From: Toxonevra muliebris | Taxonomy: Eukaryota > Arthropoda > Insecta > Diptera > Pallopteridae | Reading direction: 5' to 3' | DNA: 64,000 nt | NCBI GenBank assembly: GCA_963691655.1 | Contig: OY829328.1 | Location: 86,990,400-87,054,399, forward strand | Shown: positions 12,332-25,400 of the stretch, one piece after another | Position numbering within the stretch: position 1 is the stretch's first letter | Layout of the letters: each line of letters begins with the position of its first letter | Made by a program: the position numbers and the translations under genes | Notes under the pieces: model-generated | The model's database searches: none | Told to the model about the DNA's origin: nothing | The model's input: only the letters and a program-made list of their open reading frames with translations

Positions 12332-13944
12332 AAACATAACTAGAAGCTAGTGGCGAATAAAACGCAGCTAATAACTTATCGATAATTTTTTTAAAAGAAT
12401 AAAAGCAATTTATTTATATCCATGTCTCGTTTTTTATCGCTTTATAGAAAATACTGCTCTTTAATTGTCAGTACGTAAGAAATATCAAAAAAGCAAAGCA
12501 ATGAACCAACAGTAAGAGTAATTTGATTTGTGCTCTCGAAAACCAAAAAAAGATAAAAATTCATACTTCCAAATAGAAATATTCCTTCGAATGAATGAAT
12601 GTTTTTGAACAAAATTCATAGATAGCAAAGGTCAACAAATTTTTTCTCTTAGTAATAGTGAATTGAGATCTCAAAATATTCAACCGCTGCTAATCTTTGC
12701 GTGATGACAACTCGTTCACCCCGAAACTGAAGTCACTAGGAAGTACATAACATTCTTCAAACGTCAAAAATAATGAGTTTTGTCAACGTTGCAATTACTT
12801 TTGTTAATTTTCGTTTAGTAAATTTAATTACATGTTTCACTAATCTATTTTTAAGTACACGTGCACTATTTTTATTTAAAAGTTAAAGCTAAAAACAAAA
12901 AGCATTAATAATTTTAGTAAAATAAAAAACAAAAAGGAAAGTGAGAAAAGAAAAAAATAGGCCATGAAGACATTCACAAGGGTTGTTGGCAATTTTGCAG
13001 ATTAGGCAGTTAGGCAGATTATGTTGTTATCTGATGGTAACAAGATTTGCAGGTAAAATATTAAGATAAGATTTTCTATCTAAATTTATTTAATAAAAAC
13101 TCATTAATTTGAAAACAGTTTTTATGTGTTAGAAATTATAGCATTTTCGTCCTGCTCGGACAAAGTTTGGGTAATACGAAAATTATAAAATCATTGCACT
13201 TCTGCTTGCCCAATAATGTCAAATTTCTTCACAGTTAATCCAATCTTAGCGTAAAAACCTTCATCATCTTCCTTGCTATTGTTTCCCACATATGCCATTT
13301 CAAGCAATCCGTTTTTATGGGACCTGCCATGCCCATTTTTCTAAACACTACTATGATGTTTACTAATGAAAAAGAAAATGCATACAATCCTATCATGAAT
13401 CCTAAACGCCAGAATCCTTTTTGGTTGTGTTTGTTGAAGTTATGTCATACCCCCCCACACCACTTACGCAACTTTGTTTAACAGAAAGCTAGCGGTATGT
13501 ACCTATACATATTTATAAAATATTCCAAATTGCTTAAAGAGTATTTCATTAAAATCAAACTCGTACACCATATGAACATTTATTTTGATAAACTAATTAA
13601 TTTTGTTTTTGTTTTTTTTAAAGAGAAAACACAATGTTTCAATAGAAATTAAATGAAGTAAGCAAATACTAACTGATGATGTAAACTCATTCAAAATTGT
13701 AATACGTAATTTTATCAATGGGAAATTGCACGTAAATGAATTGCCAAAAATAACAAAAAACAAATAAAAATAAATCAGCAGGTCCAGAAAAATTGACAAA
13801 ACATTGAAGAACACCAAAGAAAAATTACCACACGGGCAAAACAGAAAATTCATCTTTAACAAGAATTTCTATAAAATAAATAAATGAACTTGATGTAGTC
13901 GTAAATTTGCTAGAGATTGCAATTGTTTATATGTGTGCGATATA

Positions 13945-14384
13945 CAGTAGTTTTCGCTTAAAGTGGATTTCGTTTTAAGCAAAGTTCGTTTTAATATTGA
14001 ATTTGAATATTATGAACATTCATTATGGGTATTCACGCGTTGATGCAAAAGTGCGAAATTGCGAAACTGCGACTTAGAGCATTAAGATGTGAGTGTTCAA
14101 TGCAAATATTGGAGATGCGAAATAGTTTAACTGTCAAAATATTACCATCTCATTGAAAAATACTGAAAATATTTTACGAATTTAAAGGTAGAAAGGTGTC
14201 AAACTTCCGCAATCCGCACGTTCGAAACGTCGCAAGGGTATGTTGCATCAACCCGTGAATACACATATTATAACCGAAAGTCCCCTTTAACCCGCCTACC
14301 TGTTCGTTGTAAATAAGAAATAATTGCCAGTTCTTTCCCCGAAAAATTAATTTCAACTGGGTTCGGTATAAGCGAAAAGTACTG
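13945..14384. mobile_element. TA-flanked MITE, copy A (CAGTAGTTTTCGCTTA family)
   Basis: The ends TA|CAGTAGTTTTCGCTTAAA and TATAAGCGAAAAGTACTG|TA are inverted repeats of 16 bases with one mismatch and a TA duplication. CAGT ends with TA targets are typical of pogo/Tigger-type Tc1-mariner MITEs. Length 440 bases, no transposase. A second copy lies at 60477-60845. Confidence 0.8.
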
Positions 14385-15629
14385 TACTATTTTTCTTTAT
14401 TTTTAATTTTGTTTTTGCATTGGCAGTTAATTGTTGTATCCGCAGGAGATTGCGATGGAAATGATTGATTGCTAGTTTTGGTGGTGTAGCATCAAAGAGT
14501 CGTTAAAATTCATACAACAACAAACAAACAATGTATATATATTTTTTTTAATTTCATTATTATTAATTTTATTTTGATTTAAAAAGATATAAATTTAATA
14601 AAATCGCTGTGGGAGTGTGCGAGGAATTTTGGTTTTTATTATTTTAGGAATGTGTTGAAAATGTTTAATGCCGCCTGACTTCGCCTGCTTCAATCATTTG
14701 TGTGTGTGTGTGTTTGTGTTTTATGTTGTAAAAGTTAATTTGGAAGGTGTTTGCGGTTGTTATATTTAATTTCTTGCAATTTTGAAAAATTGCCATTTCC
14801 TTGAAATGATAAGTTTAACTGGAATTCCTCGGTTAATTGCACCAAAAGTAGTACGATGAAAATCGACGTAACTTTGGATCAGATCCAATTGACTCTGATT
14901 CATGCTAGTAAATTAACGTATTATTATTTCTAAAATAATAATTTTATACTAAGATCAATTGATCTGTTTATTATTGCCTCATTGATGATATCCGTTTCAT
15001 TTACGGATTTCATCCTTGAACTGTTGGTAATTTTTTATCCACCATCTTTTAATCAGCAGAGGAAGATTTGACCTTTTGATTACTGTTGATATTATGTATA
15101 TATGTTGCTGATTTAAACTGAAGATCAGTCGATCCACTTCTGACCTTTCGTCTATAGAACTTTTAGAATATTGATCACTTGATCAGCTGAACATTTGTTC
15201 TGATGGTTCCTGGTGTATTGATCATTTTATCTTTTGCATTGATCTTTTACTTCATAATTGGCTTATGATTTTGATCCTTTGTTTAGTAAAACTGTAGACC
15301 ATTAAAAATGTTGATCTGATTGTTATTTAAACTTCTGGACACACCAACTTTTTGAGCTACTATTTAGTTAATGTACCGATCATTCGGTCCATCAATCTTT
15401 TAAAACTTTGGATACTTGTTATCACAGATATTTGCACCTGTTGAGATATTTTGGTTCGATGAGACCGGTTGTTTATCGCTTGATCTGCTAATCTTTCTTT
15501 CTTTTTCTACTTCTTCTTTTAATAAATATTTTTATGATTATTTTTTTATAATTACTTTTATATCCTTAAGTATGTTCATATAAATATCAAGCTAAAAATA
15601 AACTAATCGTTCCATAATTTTCTTTTCAG

Positions 15630-16425
15630 ATTGATTGATTTCGGTACTAATGAACATGAGAATGATGCAGTTCAAGAACTACCAGAAGAATCAAACAATC
15701 AGCAATCAACACAACAACAACACAAACAAAAACAACCAACACACACCAATACTAAAAACAACAATACAAAAAAGCAATCTACAACAGCAACATCAATAAC
15801 AGCAGACACCGCCGCAGCAGCAGCAGCGCCAGCAGACATACCACCCGAATTGCCACCGCCAAAACAAAAAGCTGCAAAAAATTCCAAAAAATCTAAATCT
15901 AAATCGAAAATTCCACGATCACCATCGCTAGCTAGTAGCTTAAATAGCAATACCAGTAGTAACAGCAATATTAATTGTAGCAATATCAGTTTATCAGCAA
16001 TTCCACCACAAACACCACCTTTACCAGTAAATTATCAAAATAAATCAAAACATATGAATGGTGGTAGTGGAAGTAATAGCAATACACCAGCAGCAACACC
16101 AACAACACCAATAAGTGCAACGGCAACAACAACAACACTAGCCACGCCTCTTCTTAATAGCAATAACAATAATAATGGTGGCAACAATAATAGCAACATA
16201 ATGGGGGGTGGGGTACAATTGAGCGGTGCCAATGGTAGTGGTGGCGGTGGTGGTGGTGGTATCGGTGGTGGCAGTGTTATAAATGTCAATAATCATCGTG
16301 GTAGTGTTAATATGGCATCATCACGTCGTCCCCAAATACAAATATCACCAATTCCCGAATCACCAAAACATTTTCAATATTTAACACTGACAGTGCGTAA
16401 AGATGAGAATGGTTATGGCATGAAG
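15630..16425 (+). CDS. RhoGEF2: RhoGEF2 exon: low-complexity N-terminal region and first PDZ strand
   Basis: The acceptor is TTTTCAG before 15630 and the donor is AAG|GTAAGT at 16425. One base completes a codon from an upstream exon, so the TTG at 15631 is not a start. The 265 codons are rich in Q, N, T, S, A and G runs, and include an acidic start (NEHENDAVQELPEE), a proline stretch (DIPPELPPPK) and a lysine/serine cluster that ends in SKIPRSPS. The last 17 residues, from LTLTVRKDENGYGMK, are the first strand and carboxylate loop of the PDZ domain; GYGM takes the place of the usual GLGF. Other SxIP-like sites are SAIP (15994-16005) and SPIP (16345-16356). The homopolymer stretches are likely to vary between species. 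The upstream intron holds at least 15 kb in this window. Confidence 0.85.
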
Positions 16426-19400
16426 GTAAGTTAAGATATAATATTCAATTATACGATCAATTATATCCTCTCAATTGTTGTTGTTTTCCATTAAAGTTTA
16501 ATCGCAATTAATTAACTCTATTGAAATTAACTATACACACTTTAAGCATAGTAGAAAATATTAACATCTTCAATCAAGGATTTTTTTTCCTAGTATATGA
16601 TTATCTTCGATACTTTCCATTGTATACAGAGAGAAATCACATTTTATATTTTTCGAATATAAAAAACTCATACTTAAGAAATAATTAATTGCAGAAGCTG
16701 ATCGTGCAATTTAAACTCTTTAAAGCTTTTTCATTACCTAAACTAAATCGCGCAGTAAAAAGATGGGCGCGTTAAAGCAAATAATATTATAAAAACAAAC
16801 AAAAAATTATATCCCCAGTCTAAGATTTCCGAGTGTCACTGAGCTCAGCGTGTTCAGCTTTATTATTGTTTTTATCTTCTTTCTTTTTGATTTTACATAA
16901 TGATGACCTGAAAGTTTGTAACTATATGAAATTATAAATATTAAATTAAAAAAAAAAAAGAAACAAATTGGGAAAAAACACAAATTAATGCTTTTGCATG
17001 TAAAAATGTCACAGATCATGTATGTGATAATGATCACCCAACATCAGCAATATGTACATCGTCGTTATAATCATCATCTTCAAACGAACGTAAGCGCTTC
17101 AGCATGAAAACAAACTTCCACTTTAAAGTAATTTTGCAAAAAAAGAAAAATATGTGAGTCCTATATATAAATAAAAAAATGTAAATAGATTAAAAACAAT
17201 CATAAAATGCGATAAGAAAATGATTATGACGGCAAAAAAGGTAGAAACAGAGATAACAGATTGTAGTGAAAGAGAAATCCGAACTGCAAATCAGTTTTAA
17301 GCCTTAATTATAATAGTGCGTCATGGCAGTGGCAGTAAAACAAAATCAGCTGTTCACTGCGAGTAAATTTAAAAATGGAGCTTAGGCTATGGTTATATTG
17401 GGATAAGCTCGGCGAACACCATGATTGTTGCTGTACCGAGCACAAAGAGAGAGTCTTCACTAACTCTCACACCGAACATGATATGCTCGGTGTATTCTAC
17501 ACCGACCACGCCGAGTATTCAGGGTGGCAATCAATTATTTTACAAAACCGTACCATTACATACAAAATAGTATTAAGAAAACGAGTATATTTTGACAAAA
17601 AGCAACTCAGCAACGAGCTAAATGTAACCACCTCGACCGAGCACAGGCGAAAATGTTTTGTGTTCGTCGAACACCGAGCACCAATATAACCAGGCACGAA
17701 TCAGAATAGCGCTGCAAACTGCCACTGCTTTTCTGCTAAGACGCGCTATTTTAATTTAGGCTATTGTAATAAGGTTGGGCGACCGGTGTGATGACAAACG
17801 CCCTCAATCGCTTAAATTGCAAGTATTCATTTGTTTCATTTGCTTAAAAATCTAATAAAAAAAAAACTAAATTGCGCTTTAAAAATAGTAAAAGCAATAA
17901 AAAAAATAATGAATGACTCTAATGCACAAGTATAAATGGTTAACCATCAAAAGAGCTTAAAATCGCGGGTGAGAGTTTAATACGGCTTGAAATGATCTCT
18001 CGTGTAAACTCAGCCAAGGCAGCAGCTGAAAGAAAGTGAGAGTGCACAGTCAAACGTAATAGTAATTTGTTTACATATTTTTGTTGGTAGCATTTCTTTA
18101 ACTCTATCTAAGATAGAGAACAGAGAGAGAGAGAGAGAGAGAGAAACTACTTAGTATCTATTGCTCATTAAAGAACGGTAACATTCAAAAAATGTATTCA
18201 CATTTGAGTAAATATGACATTGACTAACATACGATAATAACAACAACAACACGCTTCATATGAACTACAACAACAACAACCACCACGTTAATGATGATTG
18301 TGCAGCTGCTGAGGATGATGGCGATGACGATAATGATGATATTCATTGAAAATAATGATGATGACTTCATGTTAATTTACAAATACACAAATTTCAACTA
18401 AACGCTGACTTAATCGGCAAAAAAAAAGCCAACAAACAAGCAAATAAAAATTCAAAAATCAACGCAAATGAAACATGTTCACAAAATAAATATAAATTAT
18501 TATTAAAAGCAGCAAAACCAACAAAGCAGCAAGCACCACACCATATTGCGAATATAATGTGAACGTGAACGGGGGAAAAAAGAAAAATTACGTAAAATGC
18601 AGTGATTTTTGTTTATATTTTCTTTTCTTATGCATGACAAATTTGTCACAATTTCTCTTCCATATGATTTTGTTTCTTTTTAATTTCTACGCATATATGC
18701 AAATTTCTAAAAAGTTAAAAGTGCAATTAGTTATTATCTGTTTTTGTTTTTGTTTTCGTTAGTCATAATTTGAATGTTAAATTTAATTATCACTATTAAG
18801 TCGTATGTAGAGGGTTAATAGGGGGCGGTGTTGTTAGTTTTGAGATGTTGAACGAGAGTTGAAGAGATAGAGAGTGCGAAGAGAAGCGAGGAAGCTCACC
18901 TTCGTATGTTTAAATTTAAATTTAGTAAATGATTTAGCATTCATTTTATTTAATTTGTTTATAACTGAAAATCATACTCAAACTGTTGTTGACTATCGAC
19001 TGACATTTTAAAGTTTGCTAATAAATTAGTATGGTTGTCATTTAAAATTCACAGTTAAAGCAATTTCTATCTATTTACAATTTGCTGCTGCTGTTGCTGC
19101 TACTTACTTGAGAGACTTTGATTACGTATTATCTAATACTCTCAAGTACAAAGTACTAGACTATGAGTCGTAGTAAAATGTTTGTAAGTTTTATTTTTAG
19201 ATTGGAGATAAGAAAGTTAGGCAAAATTTTTTGTATTACTGCAATCTGAATAAAATTTATTTTTAGTTACAAAAACTGATTATTTAAATTCTCAAATAAG
19301 AAAATAATTTGTAATAGAAACTTTCACTTACCAACCTCGGACAGGAAAATTTTCAACTATTCAACTTTTTCGCATAAAAATGAAAATGAGACAAACGTCA

Positions 19401-22400
19401 GAAATACCCAAAGAAATTCGATCACATTCTTGATTGCCTACCCTTTTTATAACTCACCTCCCACACCCACACATTCAGTCATGCAGGTTGAGCCCAAACA
19501 TCGTGTAAAAAAAGAAAACATCCATCTCTTATAAAGGAATGTTTTTGAAAATGTATAATGAGTCACAAAATCCGCTGGATTATGAAATCGAGCGGTAGTT
19601 TGTATAAATAAAAGAAAAATAAAGAAAGTTTCTAATTGTAAGAAGTTGTGCTCTCAAAATTCATGTGCTCTATTCAATTGAAGAGATGTAAGTCTAAAGG
19701 GTCTAAATAAACATTGAACGGGAATATAACAAAAAATATGAATGAAGCGGCTTTAATTAGTATTGGATATAGACCCTAAGCAAATAATAAATTATTTTTG
19801 TTATTTTTTTCCTAATAGATAAGACTTAAAACTCTTTACAATCATGTTAGGCTTGATAAATATGTGCGAAAAAACTTATCTTCTTTAATAAAAAAAAAAT
19901 TCTGGCTTAGACCCTTTAGACTTACACTCCTTTAATTGTAAATCGATTGCGATTGGTTCTCTTTGAGCAACATTTCTGCGGATTGTATCATTTTACGTTT
20001 CATTGAAATACCTTCTAAAAAAAGCAGTTGCAAAAATTATAAACGGGAAATAGCCATGCCTACCCGATTAATATGATATTTGATACTAGAAATATCAATA
20101 TCGGCCTATAACCACTCCCAGTTACAGTGCAACGGATGTTTTAGATGCGGCCGCATCCGTACGAATTTTTTGAGTTTTTTTTTCAACAATTCATCATCAA
20201 AGTTCTTTAACTGACAATATTTCCTTTGCACAAAATATTTTTATGAATTGAGTTCATCGATTTTAAAATTTTCCTCGAATAGTTTAATAGCCTTCATAAA
20301 TTATACACTCGTATAAAATTTTCTTCTATACTTACAGTATAAAATTGCTAATAAATGCATTAAAAATAGTGAATAAATCAATAATATTTCGTTGTTGTTG
20401 TTGCTTCTGCTGCTGCTTTCAATTACAAATTGCATTAAATTTTAAACATAGCATTTTTAATATGTAAACATAATTAAAAGTGTTTCATTATTTCATCATG
20501 TAAAAAAGACACGCGCTTTTTTAAAAATAACAATTACAAAAATAAAAATAAAAGTCTTAACAACAACAAAAGTCATAAAAATTGAAAGAAATTTAACCGA
20601 AAAATGTATTAAAAATTGCAAAACATTAAACTTGAACTTGCATTTGTATTCGTTTGTAAATATATTTAGTTTTGGTTGGGTGCAAACAAACCCCTTTGAA
20701 GAAAACAAAAAACAAAAAAAAAAACACTTAAAAAATATTGAATAATTTTAAATTTTATCGAATTTCAAATATTATTTTCTAACTCGCGTACAAAGTGGGG
20801 GGAAAAATTACACTATTCACACACCCAGCGGGAAAATAAGTAATGTACGTTTATGTTAATCGATGAATTCTTCCATTAAAATCAATACAATCTAAGATTT
20901 CTTCGCAGAATATATCACAATTTGAGAAAAAACAAAAATTTCTAGTTTCCATTCCTGCATTCAATGAATGCATTTTCCTCCATTCCTATACACGTTACAC
21001 TGTTTGCAAATGATTAATTCTTTTTGTTTTCGTAATCAAACTCTCTTTTTGATTAAATTCATCGATTAAGGTTATCATACATTATCAACTTTCCCTCTGG
21101 GTATAAACACATGGGTGTGTGTGTGTTTTATGTATAAACGTTTTGTCAGAGTATACGTCATCCTGTCAAGTAAATGTTTCGATCAATTTATGACAGCCTT
21201 TGCGGGTTTCTAAAAATCTAAAAATAATAATTTTTTTTAACTTTTTTTCTTGCCTGCAAAAGCAACAAAAATTCTAAATTTTTTATTTATTTTTTTTTAT
21301 TTTATTTTTTTGGTTTGCTAATATTTTGTATATTTTAACTTTTGGCATTTGTCCAGCGAGCCAACGAACGCGTTTTATTTTGTTTGTTTGTTTGTGTATG
21401 CGCCGTCAACAAATTTGAATTATTCACATTTGAATTTTCTTATTAAGAAAAAATTAAAAGTAAAATGAAAACTAAAATAAAAAGAAGAAGCTAATTGAAC
21501 CACATACGCTTTTGATCGTTTTTTAATTTTATTTTTACTTCACCAGTGAAAGTAGAAAATGAGGAAAATTAGAAAGAAAATCAATGTAGCTCTAATTTTG
21601 TAAGATTTTATTTATATATTTACTATAGTTCTAGAAAAATCATATTCTACCAAATACCAAATTCTACCTTTAAATTACTATCGCCGTTTTGAAATTTTGA
21701 GTTATCTTATTTGAAAGCCTTTTAATATTTAAATCTAAGTAAATCCAGCTTTCATGATTATAATATTAAGATCTCCATGACAGGAGAATTTAGAAAATTC
21801 TGAATACTTGACCTGTATTTTGAGATCTCAAGCATCTTCATGGGCGACGTCTGACTAAAAAGCTCAAATTTTTAAGGTCTGTCTGATCGAGGAGATCGTA
21901 GAAAACTCGTTCTTCTTCTTTTTAGAAAATATAGAATAAAAAACTTCAAGTTTACAAGACTCAAGCTTCAGGAAAGTAGTTATTTGAGTTATCTGTGTGT
22001 GAAGATCATAGACAGCTGAAGGTTACTCAACCGATTTTAGAGTTTTTAATTATAAACAAATATTATTTATTTTTTTAAATTTCATTCATTATTTTTATTT
22101 ATTTCTTTCTAGGTTTCTGGTGACAATCCAGTTTTCGTTGAAAGCGTGAAACTAGGTGGAGCGGCACAAATTGCTGGTTTAGTTGCTGGCGACATGATCT
22201 TAAAGGTTTGCGAACAAACAAAAAAAAAAAAAATCCAAGAACTAAAAAAGAAAAAATAAGAAAATATAAAGCAAATAATTTAGCAAGACATGTAGTCATA
22301 CTTAAAAATAATGTTAAAAAAAAAAAATTTGCTATAAAATTTTATTGTATTGTGTTGTTGTTTAATTTTCAGGTCAATGGACAAGAAGTACGTTCGGAAA

Positions 22401-25400
22401 AGCATCCAACTGTGGTTAGTTTGATTAAAGGTAAATAAACTCAAATTACATAAAATAATAAAGACAGAACTATAAAATAGAAATGGAAATTTGTTAAATA
22501 GAATTTAGAATTTTTTATTATAGAAATTTGTTTTACAATCAATTAAACAAATTTACATTTACCACGTCAATTAAAAATAGGGAAAAGGCAAGTATTACAA
22601 ATAAGAAAAATCAAACACATATTTTTCTAATCAATTAAATTTTCGCTTTAATCAAATAATTCAAAGTTCAATTTTGTTTGCAAAATTTAAATCGTAATGC
22701 AATTCATTTCTGTGAATATGTGTATGCAGTTATTTTAATGCAAATTTTTGTCATTCCTTTTTGCTGCTTGCTGCTGCAAAGCGGAAATGTAGTAGAGCAG
22801 CAACTGCAGCAATCCTAGACCAACAACGACAATAAACTTTCTGTGAGTGTTTACTGATTCTGTGTTACACAATTCTGCAATTTATTTTTGCTACTGACAT
22901 TTTAGCACGTACTTATTCAACTCATTCACTCACTCACATATGAAATGAATTAATCATAAAGATATCAATTTCAATCCAATGTGTGAGCACTCCTTTTTTT
23001 TTTTTTTAAAGAAACTAAGAATGAATGAAACCTTAATACATTTTTTTTTTTGGATTGCTTAACATTGCTAAAAATTTATTTTTTGTTTTTTTTTTTTTTT
23101 ACAACTAAAAGTAGGCAGTAATTCAACAAATTATTCATTAATAGATTCCGGGTTTCCGAATTAAATATCTCCACAGATTAAAAGTACTGTTTTTTGCAAT
23201 GCCATCTAAAAGTATGCAATAATTCAATAGATTATTCACAAACATCTTCCTTTGAAATACAGTTTCATGCAATTTAATGTCACGTTTTTCTTTTTTTTAT
23301 TTAAATTTTAAATCGCGAAAGATTTTAATTCCTGATAGTTCAAGATTATGTTCACAAAAATCATATTCTTTTGAAATAACGCCCTCACTTATATCATTAC
23401 ACACATTGAATATGACCTTTTTATTGCACCTAAAACTATGCTATATTTTAGCAAATTAATTAATTGCACACAAATCTTTTCTTAGCCAATCAATTTTGAT
23501 CAAGGCACACTAAAGTCATAAACAAATCATCAATTTAACTTCAGCAAAAAACGTTTTTAAAAAGTTTAAATGCACTAATCTTTGAACATTACAAGCCAGA
23601 ATTCGAACAGATCATATTCGCTCTTTAACTTAACAGGAAGGTCGGATTTGGGACACAATTTTAGTTGAAATAATCTTTCAGCAGAACATGTTCTCCAGCT
23701 TTGCGGAAAACATGCTGCTCAGGCGGAATCAAAACTTATAAATAAACTATAAATAATAAAGTTTTTGAAGCTCCAGTGATTAGCTCATGGAACAGCAACT
23801 CAGTTCACTTCTATAATTTGAAACTTATTCTAAAGATACATAAGAAAAGTTATTGCAATTTACATAATTATTGTATCACTATTTTTATTGTTTCTTTATT
23901 TTATCAATAAATGTTTTATACCCATGAAACTACTTAAAATATTTTTAAATTCGTATAATTTCGATGGTATAACTTTGTGTGTGTGTGTGAAAAGGAAGAG
24001 GGGAGTAAAAACTTTATACCCTACAATATTTTTTTTGTGTACTTTGTGTATATTTTCATTAATGAAACAAATAAATAAATAAATAAAATGTTCGCTATTA
24101 ATTGCTGCTGCAACAAAGTCAACAACAATATTTTTTTTTATTGTCGATTTGACATTGCAAATGTGCATTGTCTACTCCCTACACTGTTGACCCCTTGAGC
24201 GATCATGCCCCTTACGCTGTCTCCACCCTGTCTGACTCCTTATATTTTTTCAGCAATATGGTTTTTGTTTAATTTACAATTATAATTTTTTTTATATGTT
24301 CTTATTTTCCGTTTCTTCTTCCATAATTCTCTAGCATTTCATAAGTTTACACAAATACACAGCCATAGAAAAATGCGGTTACTGAGTAATTGTTTATACA
24401 TTTGTTTGTATATTTGAGCGTAGCTAATTATTGTAAATTTTTCAATTTTTTTTCATTAATTAAACACGTTTCTTTTGATTAATTTCTTCAATGCTCTTTG
24501 TGTAATGTGCAATTAAGTAATGGGCATCAATTTTAATTATGTGATTAAACTTTGTAATGTAATATGGTACCCGCTTGAAATATTTAGGTTGTTCCATAAG
24601 CGACGACTGACTTTTTTATTATCTATATAGAATTGTTAGTGTCAAACAAACAAATGTCAGGTTTTTAAATATTTTTTAATCTTTGGAATGTTTTTAAACT
24701 CTGTTCAATGCCATTATTTATTTGAAAAACGCCTTAACTCTTCTTCGACTTCTTGAGGAAGATAGAGTTGGATGAAGCTCTCTAGAAATAATACTAGACA
24801 GAGAAGAAGGAAGTACGAATAGATTTTTTAATATATCCATAATAATAGTAATAGTAGATTACATATTTTAAGCTTAGCATATTTTTAGGAGTTTTCTAAA
24901 ATGTGAATTTCTCATTTCAAGAATTTATCATACTTTCTAATTGATTGATATTTTCTTTTTCTCTTTCTTTACATTACAGCTTCCACAAATGTTGAATTAG
25001 CGGTGAAACGTAGTCAAAAAATGACACGCCCCACATCAGTTGGTATTGTACCATCTACGCCCATACTCTCGGGTAGAGATAGAACTGCTTCAATTACCGG
25101 ACCACAACCGGTTGATGTAAAGTTTTATAATATTTTTAACCTAATAAATTGAAACTTCTTACTAAATTTTCCTTTCTTTATATTTTTTGAATAACAGAGC
25201 ATAAAACGTCGCGAAATGGAAACGTTCAAAATACAAACGCTGCAAAAAATGCTGGAACAAGAGAAATTAAATTTGGAACGTCTCAAGGGTGATACAAATA
25301 ATCCAAGTTATAAATTATCAGAGGCAAATATACGTAAACTACGTGAACAATTGCGACAAGTTGGCGCTGAGGTAAGATCAAGCGTGTGTCCAAAGATGGG

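Larger units (their letters stand above)
1..15629. other. Upstream/5' intron DNA of RhoGEF2
   Basis: No convincing host exon was found here. The acceptor before 15630 shows that at least its 3' part is intron. It holds a LINE RNase H fragment (about 1600-1880), inverted-repeat elements at 816-1070, 5605-6222 and 11937-12331, a TTAA element at 10220-11219, a TA-flanked MITE at 13945-14384, and a degenerate repeat at 3140-3870. The rest is A/T-rich with many T runs. The slightly GC-richer stretch at 7165-7800 carries only short non-conserved frames. A first RhoGEF2 exon ending in phase 2 may hide here. Confidence 0.6.
16426..22112. other. Intron after the first visible RhoGEF2 exon
   Basis: 5.7 kb of AT-rich intron. 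It contains nested MITEs (17311-17752), an inverted-repeat element at 19675-19937, a (GA)n run at 18122-18144, and CAA/GAT trinucleotide runs near 18240-18360. No other structure was recognised. Confidence 0.8.

Noticed and set aside
15631..15633. TTG at the start of a 267-codon frame as the RhoGEF2 start
   Set aside because: It directly follows a strong acceptor (TTTTCAG), and TTG is not a normal eukaryotic start. The exon continues from an upstream one.
15699..16289. Minus-strand Leu/Pro/Cys-rich frames opposite the first exon
   Set aside because: These are mirror frames of CAA/CAG/GGT-rich coding DNA on the + strand.
17375..17689. 104-codon frame as a host gene
   Set aside because: It lies almost wholly inside a MITE and reads through its repeated CCGAGCAC units.
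18260..18349. Tiny open frame MNYNNNNHHVNDD ending in an Asp run
   Set aside because: It is made by AAC and GAT trinucleotide repeats and has no other support.
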